Of a DNA stretch of 64,000 nucleotides, positions 49,843 through 58,840 are shown in pieces. Under the pieces are notes generated by a model. The model had not been told where the DNA came from, did not search any database, and saw only the letters and a list, made by a program, of their open reading frames with translations. The stretch lies in assembly GCA_004557505.1 (NCBI GenBank), contig SFGZ01000003.1, positions 186,001 to 250,000 of the forward strand, given 5' to 3'. Position 1 is the stretch's first letter, and each line of letters begins with the position of its first letter. This DNA comes from Coriobacteriaceae bacterium. GTDB lineage: Bacteria; Actinomycetota; Coriobacteriia; Coriobacteriales; Atopobiaceae. Position numbers and translations under genes: made by a program.

Positions 49843-49871
49843 CCGGGTGACATTCCGTCACCCGGTTTTTT
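49843..49871 (+). terminator. Rho-independent terminator after tRNA-Val
   Basis: Nine-bp stem CCGGGTGAC (49843-49851) with GTCACCCGG (49857-49865), 5-base loop, TTTTTT tail. Confidence 0.93.
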
Positions 49872-50020
49872 GTCTGCCCGGCGCCCATGAAGGGCGGGGG
49901 CCGCCCGATGCTTGGGGCCGATCGCCAAAGCCAGCGTATCTCTGGGGTGGCACGGCGGCGCCGGGGTGATAGTCTTGGCTTGGGCGTGGGCCCCGCGCCA
50001 GTCGCTTTGGAGGACCCAGG

Positions 50021-50398
50021 ATGGCACAGAACACAGAGAACCCCGTCGATCTCTTCGACATGCACGTGGCCCACGTGGGCATCAACGCCGCGGACGAAAA
50101 GGACGCAGACGACATCGCCGGCGAGTTTGAGACCCTGATGGGGCTTGTCCGCGACGAGAAGGCCCCCTCCGTCTTTGCCGGCACCCTCGTCGAGGTCATG
50201 AAGCGCGCCGGACGTGGCGAGAGGGGCCACATCGGCTTCCACGTGAACGACATCGCCGCCGCGGAGGAGTGGTTCGCCGGCCGCGGGCTTGAGGTCGACG
50301 AGTCCTCGCGCGTCACCAACCCCGACGGCTCGACCTTCCTCGTCTACTTCAAGCGGCAGATCGGTGGCTTCGCCATCCACCTTACCGTCGCCACGTAA
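50021..50398 (+). CDS. VOC/glyoxalase-fold protein
   Basis: 125 residues. DMHVAHVGINAADEKDADDI, GHIGFHVNDIAAAEEWFAGR and FLVYFKRQIGGFAIHLTVA show the paired beta-alpha-beta-beta-beta units of the vicinal oxygen chelate superfamily. In this lineage similar proteins are often labelled 2-dehydro-3-deoxyphosphogluconate aldolase without clear support. Substrate unknown. Confidence 0.65.
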   Translation: MAQNTENPVDLFDMHVAHVGINAADEKDADDIAGEFETLMGLVRDEKAPSVFAGTLVEVMKRAGRGERGHIGFHVNDIAAAEEWFAGRGLEVDESSRVTNPDGSTFLVYFKRQIGGFAIHLTVAT

Positions 50399-50479
50399 GG
50401 CCGGCGCCATGCCCGCGTGCCAAAGGCCGCCAAAGCCCGCCAAGGGCCCGCGCCACATCTCTTCTGCACCTGCGTGCCG

Positions 50480-50485
50480 TATACT
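50480..50485 (+). promoter_or_regulatory. Possible -10 of the ABC-F gene
   Basis: TATACT 37 bases before the GTG start; no convincing -35 is visible, so support is weak. Confidence 0.35.
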
Positions 50486-50521
50486 CACCCCTTGGCACAT
50501 TGGGCATCCCAAGGGGTTCAC

Positions 50522-52528
50522 GTGATAGCACTCGCAGACAAGATCACCAAGTCTTTTGGCGGCAGGGTCCTCTATGCGCAGGCAACGCTCCAGCTCAACG
50601 CCGGAGAGCGTTGGGCCCTGGTCGGTCCCAACGGTGCCGGAAAGACCACGCTCCTCAAGATCATCATGGGCCAGGAGGCGCCTGACGAGGGCGGCGTCTT
50701 TTTCGCCAGGGAGACCACCGTCGGCTACCTCGAGCAGGAGACCAAGATCGACGGCGAGAAGACCGCCCTCCAGGAGGTCGTGGACTCCGCGCACGAGGTC
50801 AAGGGCTGGGAGCGCCGCGTGGCCGAGCTCGAGGCCGCGATCTCGACCACCCGTCCCGGCCCTAAGCTCGACCGGCTGCTCGAGGACTACGGCCACGCGC
50901 AGGACCGCTTCGAGCGCCTGGGCGGCTACGAGCTGGACGCCCGCGCGCGCCAGATCCTGGGCGGCCTGGGCTTTCCCATCGAGGACTTCGACAAGCCGGC
51001 GGCGGACTTCTCGGGCGGCTGGCAGATGCGCATCGCGCTCTCGAAGCTCCTGCTGCGCCACCCGGACCTACTCCTGCTCGACGAGCCCACCAACCACCTC
51101 GACCTCGAGAGCGTCCAGTGGCTCGAGCACTTCCTTGCGGGCTATGACGGCGCCGTGCTTCTCGTGAGCCACGACCGCTCGTTCATGGACGCCTGCGTGA
51201 GTCACGTGGCCGCCGTCGAGAACCGCCGCCTCACCACCTACACGGGCAACTACTCCGACTACCTCAGGCAGCGCGAGGACAACCTCGAGCAGATGCGCGC
51301 CAAGCGCGCGGCCCAGGAGCGGGAGATCGCCCACATGCAGGTCTTTGTCGACAAGTTCCGCTACAAGCCCACGAAGGCGGCCCAGGCGCAGGAGCGCATG
51401 CGTCGCATCGAGCAGATCAAGAGCGAGCTCGTGCTGCTGCCCGAGGGCTCGAAGAAGGTCCGCTTCTCGTTCCCCGAGCCGCCGCGCACCGGCGACACCG
51501 TGGTGAGGGTGGAGGGCGCGGCGAAGTCCTTTGGCGAGAACCGCGTCTACGACCACGTGGACCTCACGCTCTACCGGGGCGACCACGTGGCGCTTGTCGG
51601 TCCCAACGGCGCCGGCAAGTCGACCCTCATGAAGCTCATCAACGGGCGCCTCGCGCCCGACGCCGGCTCGGTCGAGCTTGGCCAGAACGTGACCTGCGCC
51701 TACTACGCCCAGCACCAGCTCGAGCAGCTCGATCCCGCCAACACCGTGCTCCAGGAGATGGACGCCGTCGCCCCCGGCTGGACCACCTCGGAGGAGCGCC
51801 GCCTTCTGGGGGCCTTCCTCTTCCACGGGGACGACGTCGACAAGCGCGTCTCGGTGCTCTCGGGCGGCGAGAAGGCGCGCCTCGCCCTCGCAAAGATGCT
51901 CGTTGCACCAGACCCGCTGCTCTGCCTGGACGAGCCCACCAACCACCTCGACATAGACTCGGTCGACGTGCTCGAGCGGGCCCTCGTCCACTTCCCGGGG
52001 ACCATCGTGCTCATCAGCCATGACGAGCACCTCGTGCGCGCCGTCGCCAACAAGGTGGTGGACGTTCGCGACCACAGGGTGACGCCCTACGACGGCGACT
52101 ACGAGTACTACCAGTTCAAGCGCGCGGAGCTTGAGGCGGCCGCCGCAGCCCAGGAGGGCCCCGCCAGCCAGCCCGCGCAGGCGAAGGCGGCGCCCGTCGC
52201 GAAGGCGGCCGGCGAGCAGGCCTCGGGCGGGCGCAACGTCAAGACCAAAGAGCAGCGCCGCGCGGAGGCGGAGGAGCGAAACCGCAAAAGCAAGGCCCTG
52301 CGCAAGACGAAGCGCTGCCTGCGGGAGGTCGAGGCCGCCCTTGGCCCGGCGCACGACCGCTACAACGAGCTCGTGGCGCTCATGGCCGACGAGGAGCTCT
52401 ACAACGACACAGAGCGCTTCAATGCCTGCATGAGCGAGTACAACGCGCTTTCCAAGAGGATCCCCGCGCTCGAGCAGGAGTGGCTCGAGCTCTCCGAGAC
52501 CATGGAGGCGGGCGAGGCGGATGCGTAG
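50522..52528 (+). CDS. ABC-F family ribosome-associated ATPase
   Basis: 668 residues from GTG 50522 (AAGGGG upstream). Two ABC domains: Walker A GPNGAGKTT near residue 38 and GPNGAGKST near 360; signatures FSGGWQMRIALS and LSGGEKARLALA; Walker B LLLLDEPTNHLD and LLCLDEPTNHLD. The P-site tRNA interaction linker (about 260-310, KFRYKPTKAAQAQERMRRIE) and a C-terminal coiled coil (about 565-665) fit Uup-like factors. No membrane domain, so a translation factor rather than a transporter. Could be housekeeping or antibiotic-protective. Confidence 0.9.
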   Translation: MIALADKITKSFGGRVLYAQATLQLNAGERWALVGPNGAGKTTLLKIIMGQEAPDEGGVFFARETTVGYLEQETKIDGEKTALQEVVDSAHEVKGWERRVAELEAAISTTRPGPKLDRLLEDYGHAQDRFERLGGYELDARARQILGGLGFPIEDFDKPAADFSGGWQMRIALSKLLLRHPDLLLLDEPTNHLDLESVQWLEHFLAGYDGAVLLVSHDRSFMDACVSHVAAVENRRLTTYTGNYSDYLRQREDNLEQMRAKRAAQEREIAHMQVFVDKFRYKPTKAAQAQERMRRIEQIKSELVLLPEGSKKVRFSFPEPPRTGDTVVRVEGAAKSFGENRVYDHVDLTLYRGDHVALVGPNGAGKSTLMKLINGRLAPDAGSVELGQNVTCAYYAQHQLEQLDPANTVLQEMDAVAPGWTTSEERRLLGAFLFHGDDVDKRVSVLSGGEKARLALAKMLVAPDPLLCLDEPTNHLDIDSVDVLERALVHFPGTIVLISHDEHLVRAVANKVVDVRDHRVTPYDGDYEYYQFKRAELEAAAAAQEGPASQPAQAKAAPVAKAAGEQASGGRNVKTKEQRRAEAEERNRKSKALRKTKRCLREVEAALGPAHDRYNELVALMADEELYNDTERFNACMSEYNALSKRIPALEQEWLELSETMEAGEADA

Positions 52529-52666
52529 CCTGCCTGCCGTCAGGGCGCACGCGGTCCCCGGCGCGGCCCTCAGGGGAGACCCCTCCCTTGCCGCCGCCGC
52601 GCGCTTTGTCATAGACTGACTGCCCGCAAGGGCAGCCCACAGCACCCAGGCCAGAAAGGGCACGGC

Positions 52667-53374
52667 ATGTTCTCGACCCCGCGCATCATCTCGATCCTCA
52701 TCTCGGTTGTCCTCGTCATGCTCTCCGCCATCCCGCACGAGGTGGCCCACGGCTGGATGGCCAACCGGCTCGGGGATCCCACGGCCAAGCGCGCCGGGCG
52801 CCTCACGCTCAACCCCGTCGCGCACATCGACCCCTTCGGCTCCGTTGCCCTGCCGCTCATCATGGGCGTCGCCGGCGGCCCCGTCTTCGCCTATGCCAAG
52901 CCGGTGCCGTACAACCCCATGAGCTTCGATCCCAAGACCCGCAGGCGCGACGAGGCGCTGGTGGCCCTCGCGGGCCCCGTCTGCAACCTGCTCCAGGCGC
53001 TCGCGGGGGCGGGCGTGTGGCGGCTTGCCTACTGGGGGCTCATCTCTGGCCTCAGGTCCGGGGCGCTCGCCGCAAGCCCGTGGTACGACGTGGCGTACTG
53101 GACCCTCACGGTTCTCTCAACCTACGTCTACGTGAACCTCATGCTCATGTGCTTCAACCTCATACCGCTGCCCCCGCTCGATGGCTCGAAGGTCATATCG
53201 CCGCTCTTCAGGAGCGAGCGTTCCCGCAGGGCCTACTACCAGGTGCAGCGCTACGCCATGCCCATCCTCATCGTGGCGCTCTACCTCATCCCGTACGCCC
53301 TGAGGGTGGACCCTCTGGGGTGGGTCCTCGACTCCACGGCAGGCTCGCTCTACGACCTTCTCATGGGGGCATAG
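52667..53374 (+). CDS. Site-2 protease family membrane protein
   Basis: 235 residues, multi-spanning. Zinc motif IPHEVAHGWMANRLGD near residue 24 and the third ligand in LIPLPPLDGSKV, with NPVAHIDPFGSVALPLIMG between, identify a short M50 protease lacking PDZ. It is a second site-2 protease beside rseP. Seven bases precede scpA, a widespread gene pairing. Confidence 0.88.
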   Translation: MFSTPRIISILISVVLVMLSAIPHEVAHGWMANRLGDPTAKRAGRLTLNPVAHIDPFGSVALPLIMGVAGGPVFAYAKPVPYNPMSFDPKTRRRDEALVALAGPVCNLLQALAGAGVWRLAYWGLISGLRSGALAASPWYDVAYWTLTVLSTYVYVNLMLMCFNLIPLPPLDGSKVISPLFRSERSRRAYYQVQRYAMPILIVALYLIPYALRVDPLGWVLDSTAGSLYDLLMGA

Positions 53375-53380
53375 CGGCAG

Positions 53381-54301
53381 ATGTCATGGCGGGTGAGGAC
53401 AGACACGTACACGGGGCCGTTCGACCTTCTGCTGCAGCTCGTGAGCAGGCAGAAGGTGGCCATAGGCTCCATCTCGGTGGCCGAGGTGGCAGACCAGTAC
53501 CTTGCCGAGGTCGAGCGCATGAGCGACCTCGACCTGGACGTGGCGAGCGACTTCGTCCTCGTCGCCTCGACGCTCCTCGACATGAAGGCGGCGGCGCTCG
53601 TCCCCGCAGGGGGCCTCGCGCACGGCTCGCGGGCGGGGGCGGACGGGCCGGACGAGGAGGACGACCTCTCCGACCTCTCGCCAGACGAGGCGCGCGAGGT
53701 GCTCATCGCCCGGCTCATCACGTACAAGCAGTTCAGGAACGCCGGCGCGGCCCTCGGCAGCCGCATGGAGGCCGAGTCGCGCATGGTCGCTCGCAGCGTG
53801 GGGCCAGACCCGGAGTTCCTGGGCCTCATGCCCGACTACCTCGAGGGCATCACGTTGCGCAGCCTTGCCGTCATCTGCGCGGACATCGACGCGCACCGAG
53901 AGACCTTCCTGCTCGAGTCCGAGCACATCGCGCCCAAGCGGCTTCCCATCGCGCTCACAGTCGCCTCCGTCGACCGCCTGGCGCGCTCGCGCGGGCGTCT
54001 CTCCTTCTCGGAGCTCCTCGACGGGTCCAGCGCCCCCGAAGTTGTGGTCGCCAATTTTTTGGCAGTGCTCGACCTCTACCATAGAAACAAGCTTCGTATG
54101 TACCAGGAGCAGGCCTTCGGCGAGATAGACCTCGAGCACGTGGAGGGCGCACCCCCCTACGAGATGGACGAGTCTGTGCTCTACGAGCTTGACGGGCAGG
54201 GCGTGGACAAAAGCGACCTCGCCGAGCTTGGCCTTGCTGTGGCGGCGGGCCCGGGCGGCGGCGAAGGCGCGCATGAAGGCGAGACAGGGGGGGCCGCGTG
54301 A
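53381..54301 (+). CDS. scpA: Segregation and condensation protein A
   Basis: Kleisin subunit of the SMC-ScpAB condensin. 306 residues: YTGPFDLLLQLVSRQKVAIG at the N terminus (SMC-neck binding), DFVLVASTLLDMKAAALVP, and a C-terminal winged-helix segment (VVANFLAVLDLYHRNKLRMY, EQAFGEIDLE). Overlaps scpB. Confidence 0.95.
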   Translation: MSWRVRTDTYTGPFDLLLQLVSRQKVAIGSISVAEVADQYLAEVERMSDLDLDVASDFVLVASTLLDMKAAALVPAGGLAHGSRAGADGPDEEDDLSDLSPDEAREVLIARLITYKQFRNAGAALGSRMEAESRMVARSVGPDPEFLGLMPDYLEGITLRSLAVICADIDAHRETFLLESEHIAPKRLPIALTVASVDRLARSRGRLSFSELLDGSSAPEVVVANFLAVLDLYHRNKLRMYQEQAFGEIDLEHVEGAPPYEMDESVLYELDGQGVDKSDLAELGLAVAAGPGGGEGAHEGETGGAA

Positions 54302-55017
54302 TGGCAGGTCTGGAGAGGCTCGGGGACGGATCGCTCAAGGGGCTTCTGGAGGCCCTGCTCCTCGTGTCGGACGACTCCGTCTCGGCGACCGACCTTGCGA
54401 AGGCGACGGGGGCGGCGCCGGGGGACGTGGCGTCGGCGCTCGCCGAGCTCTCCGCGGAGTACGCCGACGCAAACCGTGGCTTCCAGCTGCGCGAGGTCGC
54501 CGGCGGGTGGCGCCTCTTCACGCACCCCGCCTTCCACGACCAGGTGGCCGACTACGTCCTCTCGTGGGACCAGCGGCGCCTGTCGCAGGCGGCCCTCGAG
54601 ACCCTGGCCGTGGTCGCCTACCACCAGCCGGTCTCGCGAGACGGCGTGCGAGCGGTGCGCGGCGTCAACTCCGACGGCGTCATCGCGTCCCTGCGCGAGA
54701 AGGGCCTGGTGCGCGAGGTCGGCCGCGACGCGGAGCATGGGCAGGCGGTCCTGTTCGGCACCACGCGCGCCTTCCTGGAGCGCTTTGGGCTGAGGAGCAT
54801 ACACGACCTGCCCCCGCTCGAGGATTTCGCTCCGGACGAGCAGTCAAAGCGCTTCATCCGCGAGCGCCTCTCGGGCCGTTCGCTCGAGTCGACCCTCGAG
54901 GAGGCGTCCGATGACATCGACGACGAGCGAGACCTCCTGGGCGATGGCCCGGATGCCGGCGAGGCCGTGGCCGAGGCGGGCCCTGAGGCCGCAGGCGGGG
55001 GGCGCGGCGATGAGTGA
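54301..55017 (+). CDS. scpB: Segregation and condensation protein B
   Basis: 238 residues from ATG 54301 (TGATG overlap with scpA; GTG 54298 also in frame). Two winged helices: LLEALLLVSDDSVSATDLAK and LSQAALETLAVVAYHQPVSR, followed by IRGVNSDG-type VRGVNSDGVIASLREKGLVR and LFGTTRAFLERFGL. Acidic C-terminal tail. Dimer that binds ScpA. Confidence 0.95.
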   Translation: MAGLERLGDGSLKGLLEALLLVSDDSVSATDLAKATGAAPGDVASALAELSAEYADANRGFQLREVAGGWRLFTHPAFHDQVADYVLSWDQRRLSQAALETLAVVAYHQPVSRDGVRAVRGVNSDGVIASLREKGLVREVGRDAEHGQAVLFGTTRAFLERFGLRSIHDLPPLEDFAPDEQSKRFIRERLSGRSLESTLEEASDDIDDERDLLGDGPDAGEAVAEAGPEAAGGGRGDE

Positions 55018-55846
55018 CCCGCTGCGTGAGGACGGCCTCTACCCCATGCGCCTCCAGCGCTACCTCGCCCGCGCCGGCGTTGCCAGCAGGCGGGGTGCCG
55101 AGCGGCTCATGAGCGCCGGGCGCGTGCGCGTGAACGGCGAGGTCGTGTGCGAGCTTGGCAGCAAGGTCGACCCCGCGACGGACGTGGTGAGCGTGGACGG
55201 CGTCGAGTGCCACGTCCTCGAGCGGCCGCGCTACCTCATGCTCTACAAGCCCGCTGGCTTCGTCACCACCATGAGCGACCCCCAGGGCAGACCCACGGTT
55301 GCCCAGCTCGTCCCCACGAACCGCTACCCCGGGCTCTTCCCGGTCGGCCGGCTCGACATGGACACCACGGGGCTGCTCCTCTTCACCACCAACGGCAGCG
55401 TTGGCCAGGGGCTGCTCCACCCCTCGCGCCACGTCGAGAAGCACTACGTGGCGCTCGTCTCGGGCACGCCCTCCGCGCACGACCTTGCGCGGCTCCGCCG
55501 TGGGGTCATGCTCGAGGACGGCCCGGCATCGCCGGCCGCGGCGGCCCTTCTCGGCAGGGAGAGCCCGCTCTACTCGGTCGTCGCGCCGCGCGGGGGCGGC
55601 CGCACGGGGGCGGGCGAGCCCAACGCCGTGGTGGGGCTTACCATTCACGAGGGCAGAAAGCACCAGGTCAAGAAGATGATGCAGGCGGTGGGCCACAAGG
55701 TCTTGCGCCTGCACCGGGACGCGTTCGGGCCGCTCTCTCTCACGGGAGTGGGCGAGGGGCGCTGGCGCGAGCTCTCTGCCCGCGAGGTCGCGGCCATCGA
55801 GGCGACCTGCGCCGGGGGCATCGGCGCAGAGGGAGGGGACGACTAG
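55010..55846 (+). CDS. rluB: RluB/RsuA-family rRNA pseudouridine synthase
   Basis: 278 residues, starting 8 bases inside scpB. S4 domain (MRLQRYLARAGVASRRGAER) then catalytic Asp in VGRLDMDTTGLLLFTTNG, and IHEGRKHQVKKMMQAVGHKV. Modifies 23S rRNA in the peptidyl-transferase area. The scpA-scpB-rluB order is conserved in many Gram-positives. Confidence 0.93.
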   Translation: MSDPLREDGLYPMRLQRYLARAGVASRRGAERLMSAGRVRVNGEVVCELGSKVDPATDVVSVDGVECHVLERPRYLMLYKPAGFVTTMSDPQGRPTVAQLVPTNRYPGLFPVGRLDMDTTGLLLFTTNGSVGQGLLHPSRHVEKHYVALVSGTPSAHDLARLRRGVMLEDGPASPAAAALLGRESPLYSVVAPRGGGRTGAGEPNAVVGLTIHEGRKHQVKKMMQAVGHKVLRLHRDAFGPLSLTGVGEGRWRELSAREVAAIEATCAGGIGAEGGDD

Positions 55847-55847
55847 C

Positions 55848-56534
55848 GTGGACTCTGGCATACGGCAGCGGATCCTCGTCATGAGGCATCCGGAGACGCC
55901 TGCGAACACCCAGCACTTCTTCTCGGGGAGGAGGGACGTCCCCCTCACCCCGCGCGGCGAGCGCCAGCGCGGGCGCGCCGCGAACGCCCTGGTGGCGTTT
56001 GCCCCGGATCGCATATGGTGCTCGCCGCTCACGCGCTGCCGCGACCTCGCCGAGGAGGCGGGCGCGCGCCTGGGCATCCCCGTGCGTGTGGACGCCGACC
56101 TCGTGGAGCTCGACTTTGGCGAGCTCGAGGGCACGCGCTTCGAGGCGGGCGCATCGGGTCGCGCGCAGTTCCCCTGGCCGCTTGACGGCCAGGGGCGCTC
56201 CGTCCCCGCGCCTGGCGCAGAGTCCTTCGAGCATGCGACGGCCCGCGCGCGGCGCCTCATGGACGAGCTGAGGCCGCTTGGCGGCAGGACGGCCCTCGTC
56301 TCGCACGGGGGCTTCTCGCGCATACTCATCGCAGCCATGTACAATGTGCCGTATGATCGCTTCTGGAACGTACACCTGGCAAACGTGTGCTCGGCGTACT
56401 ACACCTGCAACGGCACGAGCTTCCACCTCGGTGGCTTCAACCTCACGCCCGAGGAGGTCATCGAGCGCTCGACCAGGCCAAACGCTGACGACCTCAGTGA
56501 CATCTGGGGGGTCGCGGAAAGGAAGGACGCATGA
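55848..56534 (+). CDS. Histidine phosphatase (phosphoglycerate mutase-like)
   Basis: 228 residues, GTG start. Phosphohistidine motif is VMRHPET (residues 11-17) rather than the usual RHGET; the second histidine is in VSHGGFSRIL and the proton-donor region in VELDFGELEG. Might be an alpha-ribazole-type or general phosphatase; substrate not evident. Overlaps cmk by four bases. Confidence 0.85.
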   Translation: MDSGIRQRILVMRHPETPANTQHFFSGRRDVPLTPRGERQRGRAANALVAFAPDRIWCSPLTRCRDLAEEAGARLGIPVRVDADLVELDFGELEGTRFEAGASGRAQFPWPLDGQGRSVPAPGAESFEHATARARRLMDELRPLGGRTALVSHGGFSRILIAAMYNVPYDRFWNVHLANVCSAYYTCNGTSFHLGGFNLTPEEVIERSTRPNADDLSDIWGVAERKDA

Positions 56535-57241
56535 TCGTCGCCATTGACGGGCCTGCGGGGTCCGGGAAGTCCACCGTCGCCCACGCCATCGCCGAGAGGT
56601 GCCACCTCACCTATCTCGACACCGGCGCGATGTACCGATCCGTCACGGCGGAGTGCCTGCGCCAGGGCATCGACCCCGCAGACACCCAAGCCGTGACCCG
56701 CGTGGCGCGCGCGATGGACATCTCCTTTGGCGCTTCGCCCGCCGGCCAGACCGTCTCCGCGCATGGCCGTGACGTCACCGCGGAGATCCGCACGCCCGAG
56801 GTCGACCGCAACGTCTCCGCCGTCTCGGCCATCCCCGAGGTGCGCGCGGCCATGCTCGAGCTGCAGCGCGCCTACGGAGAGACGGGCGACATTGTTGCCG
56901 AGGGCAGGGACATCGGCACCGTGGTCTTCCCCAAGGCCGACGTGAAGGTCTTCCTCACGGCCGAGCCTGCCGCCCGCGCGCTGCGGCGCGCCGTGCAGCG
57001 CGAGGGGGGAGACGCCGCCACGGACGCCAACGCCACGGCCGACCCCGCCGAGGTCGAGCGCATCCTCGCGGATCTCAACCGCCGCGACCAGCTTGACTCC
57101 ACGCGGAAGACCGCGCCGCTCAGGCCCGCGCCCGACGCGCACCACATCGACTCCTCCGCGCTCACGGTCGACGAGGTCGTGGCGGCCATCTGCGCCCTCG
57201 ATCCCAGGCTTGGGGCGGCGCTTGCGGGGGATCGCTCGTGA
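56531..57241 (+). CDS. cmk: Cytidylate kinase
   Basis: Phosphorylates CMP/dCMP. 236 residues: IDGPAGSGKSTVAHAIAERC P-loop, YLDTGAMYRSVTAECLRQGI, GRDIGTVVFPKADVKVFLTA and LNRRDQLDSTRKTAPLRPAP. Start overlaps the phosphatase stop and its stop overlaps plsC, indicating coupled translation. Confidence 0.96.
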   Translation: MIVAIDGPAGSGKSTVAHAIAERCHLTYLDTGAMYRSVTAECLRQGIDPADTQAVTRVARAMDISFGASPAGQTVSAHGRDVTAEIRTPEVDRNVSAVSAIPEVRAAMLELQRAYGETGDIVAEGRDIGTVVFPKADVKVFLTAEPAARALRRAVQREGGDAATDANATADPAEVERILADLNRRDQLDSTRKTAPLRPAPDAHHIDSSALTVDEVVAAICALDPRLGAALAGDRS

Positions 57242-57993
57242 GCGTGCGGAAGAAGCCGGCCGAGAGGCGCCTGCGCGCCTTTCGCGGGAACTCGTTCGAC
57301 GACTACTTCGACACGGGCATGCGCAACTTCCCGCTGCCCGCCCGTGCGTTTCTGGGGATGATCGTCTGCCTGTGCATGGCCTGGACGCAGTTCCGCTGGC
57401 GCTGGAGCATCGAGGACAAGGAGAAGCTCATAGGCGACAAGACCCCGAGGGTCATCGTCATGAACCACGTCTCCATGCTCGACCCCGTCATCATCGTCGT
57501 CCAGCTCTGGCTGCACGGCATCCGCGCGCGCACCATCTACAAGAGCGAGTTCGACAGGCTGCCGGTGGTCACGTGGTTCTTCGCGCGCCTCGGCGCCATC
57601 CCGGTGCAGCGCGGCACCGCCGACATGAGGTCCGTGCGCCGCGCCCGCGCGGCCCTCGACCGCGGCGAGTGCGTCCTCATCTACCCCGAGGGCACCCGCA
57701 TCAAGAGCGATGACGAGCCCGTGACGGTCCACGAGGGCTACGCGCTCATGGCGCAGCTCGCCCACGCGCCCGTCCAGCCCGTCGCCATCGTCGGCGCGCG
57801 CGACATCACGCGCCGCGGCGGTCACCTGCATCGCTTCGCCCGCGTGTGGCTCAAGGCGGGAGACCCCATCTTTTGGGACTCGCTTGGGGTCGAGGGCAGG
57901 AAGGCCCAGCTCGCCGCCATGTCCAAGGCCGGCATGGACGCCGTCTACGCCCTTCGCGACGAGCTCCGCGAGGCGCATCCGGGGAGGATGTAG
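57238..57993 (+). CDS. plsC: 1-acyl-sn-glycerol-3-phosphate acyltransferase
   Basis: 251 residues, GTG start. NHVSMLDPVII gives the HX4D catalytic motif; FARLGAIPVQRGTAD and YPEGTRIKSDD complete the family blocks. One membrane helix near residues 35-50. Makes phosphatidic acid, using the lysophosphatidate from PlsY (61622) and feeding CdsA (4876). Confidence 0.9.
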   Translation: MSVRKKPAERRLRAFRGNSFDDYFDTGMRNFPLPARAFLGMIVCLCMAWTQFRWRWSIEDKEKLIGDKTPRVIVMNHVSMLDPVIIVVQLWLHGIRARTIYKSEFDRLPVVTWFFARLGAIPVQRGTADMRSVRRARAALDRGECVLIYPEGTRIKSDDEPVTVHEGYALMAQLAHAPVQPVAIVGARDITRRGGHLHRFARVWLKAGDPIFWDSLGVEGRKAQLAAMSKAGMDAVYALRDELREAHPGRM

Positions 57994-57995
57994 CC

Positions 57996-58838
57996 ATGGC
58001 GACGGTCGAGGTGGCCCGCGAGGCCGGTGCCTGCTACGGCGTCGAGCGGGCCCTCGAGATGACCGAGGCCGCGCTTGGGGGCGGCCGGGGCCGCGTCCGT
58101 ACGCTGGGGCCCCTCATCCACAACCCGCGCGTGGTGGAAAGCCTCGCCGAGCGAGGCGCCTCGGTCGTCGGGGACCCGCGCGAGGCGGCCGGCTGCACGC
58201 TCGTCCTTCGCACGCATGGCGTGACGCCTGCCGAGGAGGCGCTGGCCCGCGAAGCCTGCTCGTCTGTCGTCGACGCCACGTGCCCCTTCGTGAAGAAGGC
58301 GCATCGCGCGGCAGAGAGGCTCGCGGCCGAGGGGTATCGCGTGGTCATCGTGGGCGAGGCGGGCCATCCCGAGGTCACGGCGACGCTCGCCCACGCGCCG
58401 GGCGCCCTGGTGGTCGGCACGGCCGAGGAGGCGCTGGCCCTGCCGCGCTCGCGCAAGACGGGGGTGGTGGTGCAGACGACGCAGTCCGCGGCGCGCCTTG
58501 CCGAGGTCGTCTCGGCGCTGCTTTCGCGCACCGAGGAGCTTCGCGTGGCCAACACCATCTGCGAGGCCACGTCGGGGCACCAGGGGGCCTGCGCCGAGCT
58601 TGCCTCCCGCGCCGACGCGATGGTGGTCATCGGCGGCCGCAACTCGGCGAACACGACCCGCCTGGCCGAGATCGCCCGCGCCGCGTGCCCGCGCACGCAC
58701 CACGTCGAGGGCGCCGACGAGCTCGACCCCTCCTGGTTCGAGGGTGCGGGGCTCGTGGGCGTCACGGCGGGCGCCTCGACGCCGGCCTCGCAGATCCGCG
58801 GCGTGGTTACCGCGATCGAGTCGATGGTGGGGGAGTAG
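57996..58838 (+). CDS. ispH: 4-hydroxy-3-methylbut-2-enyl diphosphate reductase
   Basis: Last MEP pathway enzyme, producing IPP and DMAPP with a [4Fe-4S] cluster. 280 residues. Cluster cysteines: GACYGVERALEM near residue 13, VDATCPFVKKAH near 92 and NTICEATSGHQ near 188; also RTHGVTP and GVTAGASTPASQI. The first motif has ACYGV where most have FCFGV. Confidence 0.94.
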   Translation: MATVEVAREAGACYGVERALEMTEAALGGGRGRVRTLGPLIHNPRVVESLAERGASVVGDPREAAGCTLVLRTHGVTPAEEALAREACSSVVDATCPFVKKAHRAAERLAAEGYRVVIVGEAGHPEVTATLAHAPGALVVGTAEEALALPRSRKTGVVVQTTQSAARLAEVVSALLSRTEELRVANTICEATSGHQGACAELASRADAMVVIGGRNSANTTRLAEIARAACPRTHHVEGADELDPSWFEGAGLVGVTAGASTPASQIRGVVTAIESMVGE

Positions 58839-58840
58839 CC

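Noticed and set aside
50487..50517. Hairpin sequestering the ABC-F ribosome-binding site (ACCCCTTGG with CCAAGGGGT)
   Set aside because: The only promoter-like -10 (50480-50485) would start transcription inside the left arm, so the stem would not form from that transcript.
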